This document shows, one piece after another, positions 9,190-17,076 of a stretch of DNA of 64,000 bases. The stretch lies in contig CAYPIB010000001.1 in the NCBI GenBank assembly GCA_964410675.1, positions 1 to 64,000 on the forward strand. Reading direction: 5' to 3'. The notes beneath the pieces were generated by a model, which made no database searches, was not told the origin of the DNA, and saw only the letters and a list, made by a program, of their open reading frames with translations. The translations under genes and the position numbers were made by a program. This stretch comes from RGIG3040 sp964410675. Its GTDB lineage: Bacteria > Bacillota > Clostridia > Lachnospirales > Lachnospiraceae. Numbering within the stretch: position 1 is the first letter of the stretch; each line of letters opens with the position of its first letter.

Positions 9190-10731
9190 TTAATCTTGCT
9201 TTTTATTTTTCTTATTTCCTCTTGTTTTTTCGCTTGTTTTTCTTTTTTGACCATATAGGTCTGTGTTTGTTTTTCCTTCTGTCCGGTAACGCTTATTATT
9301 GTCTTTTTTGCCTCTTTTCCCATTACTGGAAAAGTCGCTTTTTCCGCGTTCCTTGAACTTACTTCTATCGTTTCTGTCACGATTTTGATTTTTGCCATAA
9401 CGTTTATCACGTTTTGGTTCTTCAATATCTGCTTTTAAGTCATCTCCCATCTGCATCTTTAAGAGTGCAGCGGCAATTTGCAACAGAGAGCTTTCTCCTA
9501 AATCAATTCTCGCTTCAATTACCTGCTTTAGACTGCCAAGGTCTCGATTTAATGAATTCCTGATTGCTTCTTCAAGCAGCTTATTAGCCTTTACCGTCGT
9601 CACCTGCTCTATTTCCGGCAGTTGGCGTTCAGTCATTGTTGTTTTGCAAATGCGTTCAATTTCTTTAATCTTATAAGCTTCTCTTCCTGAAATAAAAGTA
9701 AATGCACGCCCCTGTTTACCAGCTCTGCCGGTACGCCCGATTCTGTGTACATAATATTCTATATCATCAGGAATATCATAATTAAAGACAGCTTCAACAT
9801 CATCAACATCAATGCCTCTTGCTGCGACATCAGTAGCAATTAATATTTCCAAGTTACCATTACGAAAACGATTCATGACAATATCCCGCTGCTTCTGAGA
9901 TAAATCTCCATGCAGTCCATCTGCTAAAAAGCCCTTATTCTTTAAGCTGTCAGCTAATTCATCAACCATTCTTTTGGTGTTACAAAAAATTAAGCAGCGT
10001 TTTACGCTGTAGAACGCTAATAATCTGCTTAACGCCTCTAGCTTAAATTGTCTCTTTACCCGATAAAAATACTGGCTGATTGCAGAAACTGTCAATTCTC
10101 TTTCAGTCATCTTTACAAGTACTGCATCATTTTGATATTGTGTTGTAATATCCAAAATTGCCTGCGGCATTGTTGCTGAAAATAGTGCTGTCTGATGTTC
10201 TCCCGGGATATCTTTTAAGATTGTTTCCATATCTTCACGAAATCCCATATTTAACATTTCGTCTGCTTCGTCAAGAACAACTGTTTTTACTTCATTAAAT
10301 TTCAAGGTTTTGCGACGCATATGATCCATCACACGTCCCGGTGTACCAACAATAATCTGTACTCCGCTCCTCAAAGCTTTAATCTGGCGGTTAATATCCT
10401 GCCCTCCATAGACCGGTAAAATTCTAACTCCATGCATGTATTTAGAAAAACGATGCATCTCTTGAGCTGCTTGAATTGCCAGTTCTCTAGTAGGGCATAA
10501 AATAATTGCCTGTAATTCCCGACTGTCTGGGTTTATATTTTGAAGAACCGGAATCCCAAAAGCAGCTGTTTTTCCAGTTCCTGTCTGTGCCTGTCCAATT
10601 ATGTCCTTTTCTTCTAACAATACCGGAATTGCTGCTGCTTGAATCGGTGTCATGTTTTCAAAACCCATTTCTGTTACCGCTCTAAGAATCCTATCATCAA
10701 TTCCAGAATCTACGTATTTAATTATGTCCAT
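9190..10731 (-). CDS. DEAD-box ATP-dependent RNA helicase (CshA/DeaD-like)
   Basis: DEAD-box helicases unwind RNA in ribosome assembly, cold adaptation and mRNA turnover. The 513-residue protein has the Q motif (MTPIQAAAIP), motif I AQTGTGKT, motif Ib TPGR, motif II DEAD (VVLDEADEMLNMGF), motif III SAT, and motif VI HRIGRTGRAGK. After about residue 430 comes a low-complexity tail rich in Lys, Arg, Asn and Asp, typical of CshA-type RNA-binding tails. GGAGG seven bases upstream sets the start at 10731. A 20-residue upstream extension would run through the leader terminator and is rejected. The leader contains a terminator-like hairpin (10748-10789), which suggests attenuation. The downstream terminator makes this a single-gene unit. 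Confidence 0.95.
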   Translation of the reverse strand: MDIIKYVDSGIDDRILRAVTEMGFENMTPIQAAAIPVLLEEKDIIGQAQTGTGKTAAFGIPVLQNINPDSRELQAIILCPTRELAIQAAQEMHRFSKYMHGVRILPVYGGQDINRQIKALRSGVQIIVGTPGRVMDHMRRKTLKFNEVKTVVLDEADEMLNMGFREDMETILKDIPGEHQTALFSATMPQAILDITTQYQNDAVLVKMTERELTVSAISQYFYRVKRQFKLEALSRLLAFYSVKRCLIFCNTKRMVDELADSLKNKGFLADGLHGDLSQKQRDIVMNRFRNGNLEILIATDVAARGIDVDDVEAVFNYDIPDDIEYYVHRIGRTGRAGKQGRAFTFISGREAYKIKEIERICKTTMTERQLPEIEQVTTVKANKLLEEAIRNSLNRDLGSLKQVIEARIDLGESSLLQIAAALLKMQMGDDLKADIEEPKRDKRYGKNQNRDRNDRSKFKERGKSDFSSNGKRGKKDNNKRYRTEGKTNTDLYGQKRKTSEKTRGNKKNKKQD

Positions 10732-10747
10732 TTTTTCCTCCAATGTC

Positions 10748-10789
10748 AAAAAATAAAAAAAGACATTACCCGTACGTAAGAGCAATGTC
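10748..10789 (-). promoter_or_regulatory. Leader attenuator: terminator hairpin just before the helicase ribosome site
   Basis: The leader RNA forms a 10-bp stem (10789-10780 with 10771-10762, two G-U pairs, 8-base loop) directly followed by TTTTTTTATTTTTT. The ribosome site GGAGG comes only seven bases after the T-run. The 3' arm AATGTC can pair instead with a second GACATT at 10747-10742, beside the ribosome site. Two exclusive structures are therefore possible, one stopping transcription and one touching the ribosome site. Confidence 0.7.
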
Positions 10790-10803
10790 ATACCCGAATT
10801 TCC

Positions 10804-10832
10804 ATTATATGTGATTTATAATTAAAAGTCAA
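10804..10832 (-). promoter_or_regulatory. Promoter of the DEAD-box helicase gene
   Basis: TTGACT (10832-10827), 17 bases, TATAAT (10809-10804) on the minus strand. The -35 lies within the last codons and stop of the upstream DNA-metabolism gene. Transcription would start near 10797, leaving a leader of about 66 bases. Confidence 0.75.
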
Positions 10833-11577
10833 TGTTTTTTTCAGGCATATATTCGCGAAATCTAATCGGCAGCATTTGTCTCTGCAACTTTAAATTCCTT
10901 CTTGATTCAATACCGATTGTTTTGCAAAAATGACAAAACAGATGACGATACTTTTCTTCCTTTTCTGAAAACTGTCCCACCATTTCCTCATCTAACTTTT
11001 CACCAACGACTAAAATACATTCCTTTGAAGCTGGATGTATAACAAACAGTTCTCTTTTCTCATCGTAAATCACAAAGTTCTCAAGTGGAAGCCGATCTGC
11101 AAAATGTGGTGCTATAAATGAAATTATATTATTCTTAGGTGCCATCTTCGCAAATAAAATCCCATTTGCAAGCTCCGCAAATCGTAAAAAACCCAACTGA
11201 TGTAAAAGTTCATTATTAGCACCACGGCTTAGTTCAAAAACTTTTCGGACATGTGTGTCTGCCAGATTGCCCATATTACTTCCCGATAAAACGGTATGGT
11301 ATACAGCATCTGCCTTTGCCGCATCTTCGGAAGACAATGCTCTGCAAATATCCATATATCCCTCACTTCCAAGCCTCTTATAAATAAGTTTTGAAATTTC
11401 CATAGTATGTTTTTCATTTTTTTCTACAGTAATATAATTTGCAAATAACTCATAATTATCAATTTCACCTGCAATTACCTTACTTTGATCTGCAGCCTCT
11501 CCATTCTTTATTGCTTCATAAATACCGGAAAATACTCCTTCTAATGAATCTTCGCATAAATAAATATTAACCATCAT
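10822..11577 (-). CDS. Putative DNA metabolism/repair protein, partner of the radical SAM protein (TIGR03915-like)
   Basis: The 251-residue protein begins MMVNIYLCEDSLEGVFSGIYEA and ends with PIRFREYMPEK. This pattern, and its place directly after a radical SAM gene with a helix-hairpin-helix end, match the family I recall as TIGR03915 (probable DNA metabolism protein). In other genomes that family is paired with TIGR03916, and related proteins are fused to a uracil-DNA-glycosylase-like domain. The biochemical role is not established. GAGGG lies upstream of the ATG. It follows the radical SAM gene by 17 bases and should share its SOS-type promoter at 13081-13109. I see no membrane segment or signal peptide. 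Confidence 0.8.
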   Translation of the reverse strand: MMVNIYLCEDSLEGVFSGIYEAIKNGEAADQSKVIAGEIDNYELFANYITVEKNEKHTMEISKLIYKRLGSEGYMDICRALSSEDAAKADAVYHTVLSGSNMGNLADTHVRKVFELSRGANNELLHQLGFLRFAELANGILFAKMAPKNNIISFIAPHFADRLPLENFVIYDEKRELFVIHPASKECILVVGEKLDEEMVGQFSEKEEKYRHLFCHFCKTIGIESRRNLKLQRQMLPIRFREYMPEKNIDF

Positions 11578-11594
11578 ACTTTACCCTCTTTCAA

Positions 11595-12956
11595 TTAATT
11601 AAAATTACTAAACTGCATATCATCAAAAAGCGATAGTTGTTTATAAGTAATTTGATTTACATCAAAAGGTAATTTTTCTTTTACATTTAACAAATTTCTA
11701 GTAATATAATCTTCATCTATTTTAAGAGAGTACATCATTTTTCCTCCGCATGTAATGAAATAGATCGCTCTTTTTAAGACAATACCCATTTTCTTTAAAT
11801 GTTCAAATGTTAGTTTTGTACTTTTTCTGGCTCTTATAATTCTTTGTGCGCCCTTCACCCCTATTCCCGGTACACGAAGCAGCATTTGGTAATCTGCCCG
11901 ATTTATTTCTACCGGAAATTGCTCTAAATGCCTTAAAGCCCAATCACATTTAGGATCAAGCAATATATTGAAATTTGGCTTCTCCTCACTCAGCAGTTCC
12001 TCCGCTCTAAATCCATAAAATCTTAAAAGCCAATCCGCCTGATACAATCGATGCTCTCGAAGAAGTGGCGGACCTCCCGGCAATGCCGGCAGCTCCTTAT
12101 CATCATTTACACGTATAAAAGCCGAATAAAAAACTCTCTTAAGACTAAATTTATTATAAAGATTCTCTGCTACAGACATAATCTGATAATCGCTGTCAGG
12201 AGTAGCACCAACAATCATCTGGGTCGATTGGCCGGCTGGAACAAATTGTGGTGCCTGCCGATAAATTGCAATCTCATTTTTATTTTGTGCAATCCCATTT
12301 TGAATGAGTCTCATTGGTTTTAAAATTGTGTTCCGGTGTTTATTCGGAGCTAAGTTTTTTAGCCCGTCCGCAGTAGGCAGTTCTAAATTGATACTCATTC
12401 GTTCTGCTAAAAGTCCTGTTTTATAAACCAACGACTGATCTGCCCCCGGAATTGCTTTTACATGAATATATCCCTGAAAATGATATGCCGTCCGAAGCAA
12501 ATAAAGGGTATGGTACAGCAATTCCATTGTATAATCTGGATTATGCAAGACACCCGAGCTTAAAAACAGTCCCTCAATATAATTGCGGCGGTAAAACTCG
12601 ATCGTTAACTCACAGAGCTCCTTCGGTGTAAAGGACGCTCTCGGCACATCATTGCTTTTACGGTTGATACAATATTTACAATCGTATACACATTCGTTTG
12701 TAAATAAAACTTTTAATAAGGAAATACACCGTCCGTCAGATGCAAAACTATGACAAATACCACCTGAAACAGTATTCCCAATTCCCTTGCCATCTCCTTT
12801 TCTATTAACACCACTGCTTGTGCATGCAACATCATACTTAGCACTATCGGTTAGTATTTCTAACTTCTCTAGTGCTGAGAGCTCCTGCTCCTCATTATGA
12901 ATACATGAAACTTCCGTCGAAAGGGCGGCCTGACTCGCTAACTGTATTTCCTGCAT
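11595..12956 (-). CDS. Putative DNA modification/repair radical SAM protein (TIGR03916-like)
   Basis: The 453-residue protein has the radical SAM cluster motif C-x3-C-x2-C at Cys89, Cys93 and Cys96 (NECVYDCKYC), which holds a 4Fe-4S cluster that cleaves S-adenosylmethionine. Near the C-terminus, LLRVPGIGVKGAQRIIRARK is a helix-hairpin-helix of the kind used for non-specific DNA binding. The combination matches the family I recall as TIGR03916. The substrate is unknown. Extra cysteines near residues 45, 68 and 77 may have a structural or metal role. The downstream partner gene is 17 bases away. Two LexA-type boxes in the promoter suggest DNA-damage induction, in line with a repair role. Confidence 0.88.
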   Translation of the reverse strand: MQEIQLASQAALSTEVSCIHNEEQELSALEKLEILTDSAKYDVACTSSGVNRKGDGKGIGNTVSGGICHSFASDGRCISLLKVLFTNECVYDCKYCINRKSNDVPRASFTPKELCELTIEFYRRNYIEGLFLSSGVLHNPDYTMELLYHTLYLLRTAYHFQGYIHVKAIPGADQSLVYKTGLLAERMSINLELPTADGLKNLAPNKHRNTILKPMRLIQNGIAQNKNEIAIYRQAPQFVPAGQSTQMIVGATPDSDYQIMSVAENLYNKFSLKRVFYSAFIRVNDDKELPALPGGPPLLREHRLYQADWLLRFYGFRAEELLSEEKPNFNILLDPKCDWALRHLEQFPVEINRADYQMLLRVPGIGVKGAQRIIRARKSTKLTFEHLKKMGIVLKRAIYFITCGGKMMYSLKIDEDYITRNLLNVKEKLPFDVNQITYKQLSLFDDMQFSNFN

Positions 12957-13056
12957 CTTTCACTACTCCATTCAAAATATTACACCAGCCGGCAGAATTT
13001 TAAAGCTTACACTCATTTATCATTCACCTTAAAACCCTGCCACATCTTCCGTCATT

Positions 13057-13099
13057 CAGAACTTATGTTCTGTTTTATTTATTCTAGTACATATGTTCG
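13057..13099 (-). promoter_or_regulatory. Two LexA/DinR-type SOS boxes
   Basis: Box 1, CAGAACTTATGTTCTG at 13057-13072, is a perfect inverted repeat containing GAAC-N4-GTTC, the Gram-positive SOS core. Box 2, AGTACATATGTTCG at 13086-13099, matches with one mismatch. Box 2 fills the -35/-10 spacer of the repair-gene promoter and box 1 covers the predicted transcription start. A repressor bound at either would block the polymerase. Confidence 0.75.
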
Positions 13100-13109
13100 A
13101 AAAAAGCAA
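13081..13109 (-). promoter_or_regulatory. Promoter of the radical SAM DNA-repair operon
   Basis: TTGCTT (13109-13104), 17 bases, TAGAAT (13086-13081) on the minus strand. Transcription would begin near 13074, leaving a leader of about 118 bases before the gene at 12956. The overlapping LexA-type boxes imply repression in the absence of DNA damage. Confidence 0.65.
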
Positions 13110-13139
13110 GTCATATTATGAAAAATATTTTTAAAATTT

Positions 13140-13170
13140 TGTAACGAATTCTATTTTAGTTTGTCTTATA
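13140..13170 (+). promoter_or_regulatory. Probable autoregulated ECF-sigma promoter
   Basis: TGTAACG, 15 bases, TGTCTTATA lies immediately before the ribosome site of the sigma gene. The second sigma operon of the window has TGAAACG, 15 bases, AGTCTTATA in the same place (56104-56134). The AAC and GTC elements at this spacing are typical of extracytoplasmic-function sigma factors. Confidence 0.65.
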
Positions 13171-13189
13171 TAGTAGGAGGTGAGATTGA

Positions 13190-13663
13190 GTGAATTTTGA
13201 ATCGCTGTACAATATGTATTCTAAAGATATTTACCGTTATATCTTTTCGCTTTGCAAGGACGAGGATATTACGAAAGACATAACGAGCGAAACATTTTAT
13301 AGGGCTATTTGTTCGGCTGATAAATTTAAAGGGCATTGTTCTGTTCGTACTTGGCTTATTCAAATCGCCAAAAATATTTACTTTACTTTAATAAAAAGAA
13401 ATAAATTTACTGCAGATATGCCTAACGAATTATCAAGCGGCGATAATTTTGAGCTTACGTTAGTTGACAAATCACAAGCCCTTGAAATCCACAAAGTATT
13501 ACACCTTTTAGACGAACCGTACAAAGAAGTTTTTTCGCTTAGAATATTTGCGGAGCTGTCATTTTCAGAAATAGGCGAAATTTTCGGCTGCTCTGAAAGT
13601 TGGGCAAGAGTGACATTTTACCGATCAAAAAATAAGATTAAGGAGGAAATCAAAAATGAATAA
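13190..13663 (+). CDS. ECF-type RNA polymerase sigma-70 family factor
   Basis: The 157-residue protein has sigma region 2 (LYNMYSKDIYRYIFSLCKD to RTWLIQIAKNIYFT) and region 4 (EPYKEVFSLRIFAELSFSEIG to SWARVTFYRSKNKI), and lacks regions 1 and 3, which is the ECF layout. It starts with GTG at 13190, nine bases after AGGAGG. Its 3' end overlaps the anti-sigma gene by 8 bases (ATGAATAA), so the two are translationally coupled. It is a paralogue of the sigma factor at 55612-56085. The promoter likely uses its own specificity. The inducing signal cannot be read from the sequence. Confidence 0.93.
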   Translation: MNFESLYNMYSKDIYRYIFSLCKDEDITKDITSETFYRAICSADKFKGHCSVRTWLIQIAKNIYFTLIKRNKFTADMPNELSSGDNFELTLVDKSQALEIHKVLHLLDEPYKEVFSLRIFAELSFSEIGEIFGCSESWARVTFYRSKNKIKEEIKNE

Positions 13664-14462
13664 ATGCAGTATAATAAACGACATATTACCGATTTACATT
13701 GACGGCATTTGCAGCCAAGAAAGCAAATTGTTGGTAGAAGAACACATTAAAACTTGTGAAAAATGCAAACGTAAACTTGAAAATATGCAAGATGAAATAA
13801 AGGTTTGTTTTAAGCATGAGTATGAGGACGAGACAAATATTAACGTGCTAAAATCTATTAGAAAGAAAATATTCAAGAAAAATGTACTTGTAGCTTTGAT
13901 TAGCGTTGCCGTATCAATAGCAGTTCTAATCGGTGTTGGCAATTATATTTTTTCACATCTAACAATTATACCTTACGAGAAAGGCCTTGNNNNNNNNNNT
14001 GTCACTGTGGAAGTGCATACTACAAACGTGGTGGAAAATGAAGATGGTACCAACACGATAATAGACCCCTACTATGCAGAGGGATATGATGCTGATGGAA
14101 ACCCTATTACCATGACAGAGAATAATAGACCATTTGTTGTAAAAAACGTGCTTGATGTGAGTTGTTCCAAAAACAGCTATTGTATAAACTCTGCCGGCAA
14201 AGTGTTTATAGAAAACGGTCAACGAATAGAAATCATCTTTTTAAATTTTAGCAAAACTATTTCAACGGATTGGGAGAAAAAAAGTAATCTGAATAGGTTT
14301 GCAAGAATTGTTGAACCCAATTTTGACAACCAGCCCATTAATCGTTATGAAGTATATTATTTAAATAGTGATGTTAATGAACTATCTGATACAATGAGTA
14401 TCGATGAATACAGAAAAATCAGTGAAAATGGGATACTAATTTGGAGTGGGAAATTAGAGTAA
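13656..14462 (+). CDS. Anti-sigma factor with zinc-finger (zf-HC2) domain, interrupted by an assembly gap
   Basis: The cytoplasmic N-terminus has the zf-HC2 pattern H-x3-C-x2-C (VEEHIKTCEKCKRKL, about residues 28-42), which binds the partner sigma factor. One membrane helix follows at about residues 70-95 (VLVALISVAVSIAVLIGVGN). The remainder, about 150 residues, would lie outside and sense the signal. Ten Ns interrupt the frame at 13990-13999, just after the membrane helix. With ten bases the frame is preserved, but the true gap length is unknown. The C-terminal half (VTVEVHTTN and onward) fits the layout of related anti-sigma proteins, so I treat the gene as intact but unverified. Confidence 0.8.
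   Translation: MNKCSIINDILPIYIDGICSQESKLLVEEHIKTCEKCKRKLENMQDEIKVCFKHEYEDETNINVLKSIRKKIFKKNVLVALISVAVSIAVLIGVGNYIFSHLTIIPYEKGLXXXXVTVEVHTTNVVENEDGTNTIIDPYYAEGYDADGNPITMTENNRPFVVKNVLDVSCSKNSYCINSAGKVFIENGQRIEIIFLNFSKTISTDWEKKSNLNRFARIVEPNFDNQPINRYEVYYLNSDVNELSDTMSIDEYRKISENGILIWSGKLE
13990..13999. other. Assembly gap (10 Ns)
   Basis: Ten undetermined bases inside the anti-sigma gene join two assembled pieces. Ten may be a placeholder, so linkage between the left 14 kb and the right 50 kb rests on the assembly rather than on visible sequence. Confidence 0.97.
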
Positions 14463-14483
14463 TTAAAACATTTTTATGATATA

Positions 14484-14730
14484 ACACTTCTCCTTTATTT
14501 AATTTCTCTTAATTAGGCGTTTGCAAAACCTATTTCTGAGTGTGGATTTCCCAAACTGTACTTTGAAATGCCCTCTTTTCTATGGAAATGAGACCTTAAG
14601 GGGCTCCTAAAAGCATGAAGTCTTGCTGAATGCTTTTACGCTTAAGGGCTCATTGCAATGCTTAGAAAAACGGGCTTTCAAAGTACAGTTTGGGAGAGCC
14701 ACACTCAGAAATCCGGCTTTCATTACTTAA
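14484..14730 (-). repeat. Long palindromic repeat, copy A
   Basis: This ~245-bp unit recurs at 14966-15207 in the same orientation at roughly 90% identity. Each copy folds on itself. TTTCTGAGTGTGG pairs with CCACACTCAGAAA (13 bp), then 19 bp from CCCAAACTGTAC inward pair with GTACAGTTTGGG outward, and shorter matched blocks (TTTTCTA, ATGAG, CCTTAAG, AAAAGCAT) lead to an apical loop. Copy A begins just 3' of the stop of the 78-residue gene. Its far end holds AAAGGAGAAGTG, the equivalent of that gene's ribosome site, but with no gene after it. Confidence 0.85.
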
Positions 14731-14967
14731 TCAATGGTGAAAATTCCTAAGCCTTTCCTTATACTCCTTTGCAAGCTTCATATAATAACTCTGCTCCGTC
14801 TCCTTCATTTTCCCGTTCTGTATTTCTTCCTGCAAAATTTCTATATACTCTGCTAAAGACATTTGCGCCGCATCCTTATAATTATTTTCAAAATTTGCCT
14901 GTATTGACTTCAACTTATCATTCAATTGCTTATTCTTCCCTTGCCTCCTGAGAAAAATCATCATCAC
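14731..14967 (-). CDS. Small uncharacterised helical protein
   Basis: I do not recognise this 78-residue protein. It is charged and predicted mostly helical, with KNKQLNDKLKSIQANFENNY and MSLAEYIEILQEEIQNGKM as likely helices, and has no signal peptide, membrane helix or cysteines. AAAGGAGAAGTGTG precedes ATG ATG at 14967, a convincing ribosome site that lies inside repeat copy B. The gene is framed by the two copies of the palindromic repeat, which suggests that gene and repeat duplicated as one unit and that the other gene copy was lost. It follows ptsI on the same strand. A role in the regulation of ptsI is only speculation. Confidence 0.55.
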   Translation of the reverse strand: MMMIFLRRQGKNKQLNDKLKSIQANFENNYKDAAQMSLAEYIEILQEEIQNGKMKETEQSYYMKLAKEYKERLRNFHH

Positions 14968-15207
14968 ACTTCTCCTTTGTTTTATTTTCTTTTTTAGGCG
15001 TTTCCAAAACCTATTTCTGAGTGCGGCTCTCCCAAACTGTACTTTGAAATGCCCTCTTTTCTATGGAAATGAGACATTAAGGGGCTCCTAAACGCATGAA
15101 GTCTTGCTGAATGCTTTTAGCACTTAAGGGCTCATTGCAATGTTCAGAAAAACGGGCTTTCAAAGTATTGTTTGGGAAAGCCGCACTCAGAAATCCGGCT
15201 TTCAAAC
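14966..15207 (-). repeat. Long palindromic repeat, copy B
   Basis: This is the second copy of the ~245-bp unit. It differs from copy A at scattered positions, and one pair of changes is compensatory: GAGTGTGG/CCACACTC in A is GAGTGCGG/CCGCACTC here. It lies directly 3' of the ptsI stop and ends at the start of the 78-residue gene. In the transcript it would form a hairpin of about 85 bp per arm between the two genes. Confidence 0.85.
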
Positions 15208-16818
15208 CTACTTAATCTCCCTTATCCTCTTCCTAAGCGGTAATATTAACGGCGGTGATACTGAAATTTCATCGATATCCATCTTTAAAAATCTTTCAGT
15301 AAGTAAAATATCGGCACCTAGTTCACCACAAATCCCAACCTTTATCCCTTCCTTATGACCATTTTGAATAACAATTTGAATTAATCTGAAAATCGCCTCA
15401 TGATAAGCATCAAAGAATTGCTCCAGCTTTTCATTCTGTCTGTCAATGGCAAGTGTATACTGCGTCAGATCATTCGTTCCTATACTAAAGAAATCTACTT
15501 CCTTTGCCAAGAAGTCACTAATAAGCGCTGCCGCCGGAGTTTCAATCATAACTCCCTGTTCTATATTCCGATAAGAAATCTTTTCTTTTGTGAGTTCTTT
15601 TTTTACCTCCTCCAGCAGTTCCTTCACTTCGATTACTTCCTGCACCGAAATAATCATTGGATATAAAATAGATATATTTCCAAAAGCACTTGCACGCAGA
15701 ATGGCACGAAGCTGTGTTTTAAACATCTCTTTTCTTGTCAGGCAAACACGAATTGCTCTGCATCCCATTGCTGGATTTTCCTCTTGCTCCAGCTTAAAAT
15801 AATCTGCCTGTTTGTCCGCACCAATATCAAGCGTTCTAATTACAACTTTCTTTTCGCCCATTTTCTTGGCAGCTTCTTTATAAATAAGAAACTGCTCCTC
15901 TTCGGTCGGGTAATCAGATTTTTCTAAAAAAATAAATTCACTTCTAAAAAGGCCAATGCCCCCTGCATCATTATCTAAAACAGCCGTTAAATCGGATACA
16001 TGACTAATATTGGCAAGCACATCTATTTTTTTACCCAATATCGTTATATTCTCTTTTCCTTTTAATTGCTTATATAAGTTTTGTTTTTCTAACTCTTTTT
16101 CTCTTTTTTCTTCGTATCGTTTCAGTGTTTTTTGATCCGGATCTATAAAAATCGTTCCGCTCTCGCCGTCTACAATACCTATTTTCCCATCCCATTCTGC
16201 ATTAACATCCACATTAACCAGCCCGGGAATATTCATCATTCTTGTCAAAATTGCCGTATGTGAATTGGATGCACCTATTCTCGTAACAAAAGAAAGCACC
16301 TTATCTCTATCAAATTGTACCGTATCACTGGGTAATAAATTTTCGGCCACGATGATAGATGGTTTTGTTAGAAAGTTAATATTTTTATGTCCTGTTAAAT
16401 TATGAAGTATTCGGTCTGAAACATCCTTAATATCGGCAATCCGCGCTTTAAAGTACTCATCCTCCATATTCGAAAACATAGCTGAAAAATAATCGAGCGC
16501 ACTTATGACTGCACACTCCGCATTCATGTTGTGTTGTTTTATTTTATTAATCGCAAAGTCATGATACTCTTCATCGGCAAGCATGATTGCATGTCCCTCA
16601 AAAATACGTGCGTTTGCCTCCCCCATTTCATTCAAAACTTTGTTATGGAGCTCTTTTATTTCCTTAAGTGCCTCTTGCTTTGCTTTTTCAAATCGTGTTA
16701 CTTCTGCTTTTGTATCTTCGATTGGCTCACGATTAACAGCCTGTCGCTCCTTTGTATAAAAACTAATTGTACCAATCGCAATACCTTTAAAAATTGACTT
16801 ACCATTATATATTTCCAT
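15208..16818 (-). CDS. ptsI: Phosphotransferase system enzyme I (PEP-protein phosphotransferase)
   Basis: Enzyme I transfers phosphate from phosphoenolpyruvate to HPr, the first step of all PTS sugar uptake. The 536-residue length fits the family. The N-terminal HPr-binding helical domain is followed by the phosphohistidine loop GASNSHTAILTR, then the TIM-barrel PEP domain with GIGLFRSEFIF, GCRAIRVCL, FFSIGTNDLTQY and the catalytic cysteine in VGICGELGAD. The start at 16818 is chosen because GAGGAT lies seven bases upstream. The frame continues to a GTG at 16854. No ptsH is nearby. Repeat copy B begins immediately after the stop codon. Confidence 0.95.
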   Translation of the reverse strand: MEIYNGKSIFKGIAIGTISFYTKERQAVNREPIEDTKAEVTRFEKAKQEALKEIKELHNKVLNEMGEANARIFEGHAIMLADEEYHDFAINKIKQHNMNAECAVISALDYFSAMFSNMEDEYFKARIADIKDVSDRILHNLTGHKNINFLTKPSIIVAENLLPSDTVQFDRDKVLSFVTRIGASNSHTAILTRMMNIPGLVNVDVNAEWDGKIGIVDGESGTIFIDPDQKTLKRYEEKREKELEKQNLYKQLKGKENITILGKKIDVLANISHVSDLTAVLDNDAGGIGLFRSEFIFLEKSDYPTEEEQFLIYKEAAKKMGEKKVVIRTLDIGADKQADYFKLEQEENPAMGCRAIRVCLTRKEMFKTQLRAILRASAFGNISILYPMIISVQEVIEVKELLEEVKKELTKEKISYRNIEQGVMIETPAAALISDFLAKEVDFFSIGTNDLTQYTLAIDRQNEKLEQFFDAYHEAIFRLIQIVIQNGHKEGIKVGICGELGADILLTERFLKMDIDEISVSPPLILPLRKRIREIK

Positions 16819-16958
16819 ACTCTTATCCTCATTTAGCATTACTTTCTTTTTCACTTGTGATACTATTATAAATTGTAACTGAAACTCTTTTATTTCTCAA
16901 TTACAATATAACTTTTTCTTTACTTTTTTCTATTTACAATTCTATCCACTCTCATTTA

Positions 16959-17044
16959 CACTAATATTAAAGTTAGTGATTTGTTAATGTTTCACTTATC
17001 TTTACAAAGTCTTAATGTTAATATTTATATATTTGACTTATAAT
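16959..17044 (+). promoter_or_regulatory. Possible control region of kdpDE
   Basis: An inverted repeat CACTAA-N8-TTAGTG (16959-16978), two copies of TTAATGTT (16984-16991 and 17012-17019) and a TATAAT (17039-17044) precede kdpD. No good -35 stands at the expected spacing, so an activator may be needed. The call is tentative. Confidence 0.3.
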
Positions 17045-17076
17045 AAGGTATCATTTTTTATTCAGGAGGTGATAAA

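Noticed and set aside
9117..9425. Frame of 102 residues at the end of the helicase gene
   Set aside because: Lysine-rich shadow of the helicase tail. It runs through the helicase terminator.
12051..12323. Plus-strand frame inside the radical SAM gene
   Set aside because: Lies wholly within a conserved coding region on the other strand, with no ribosome site.
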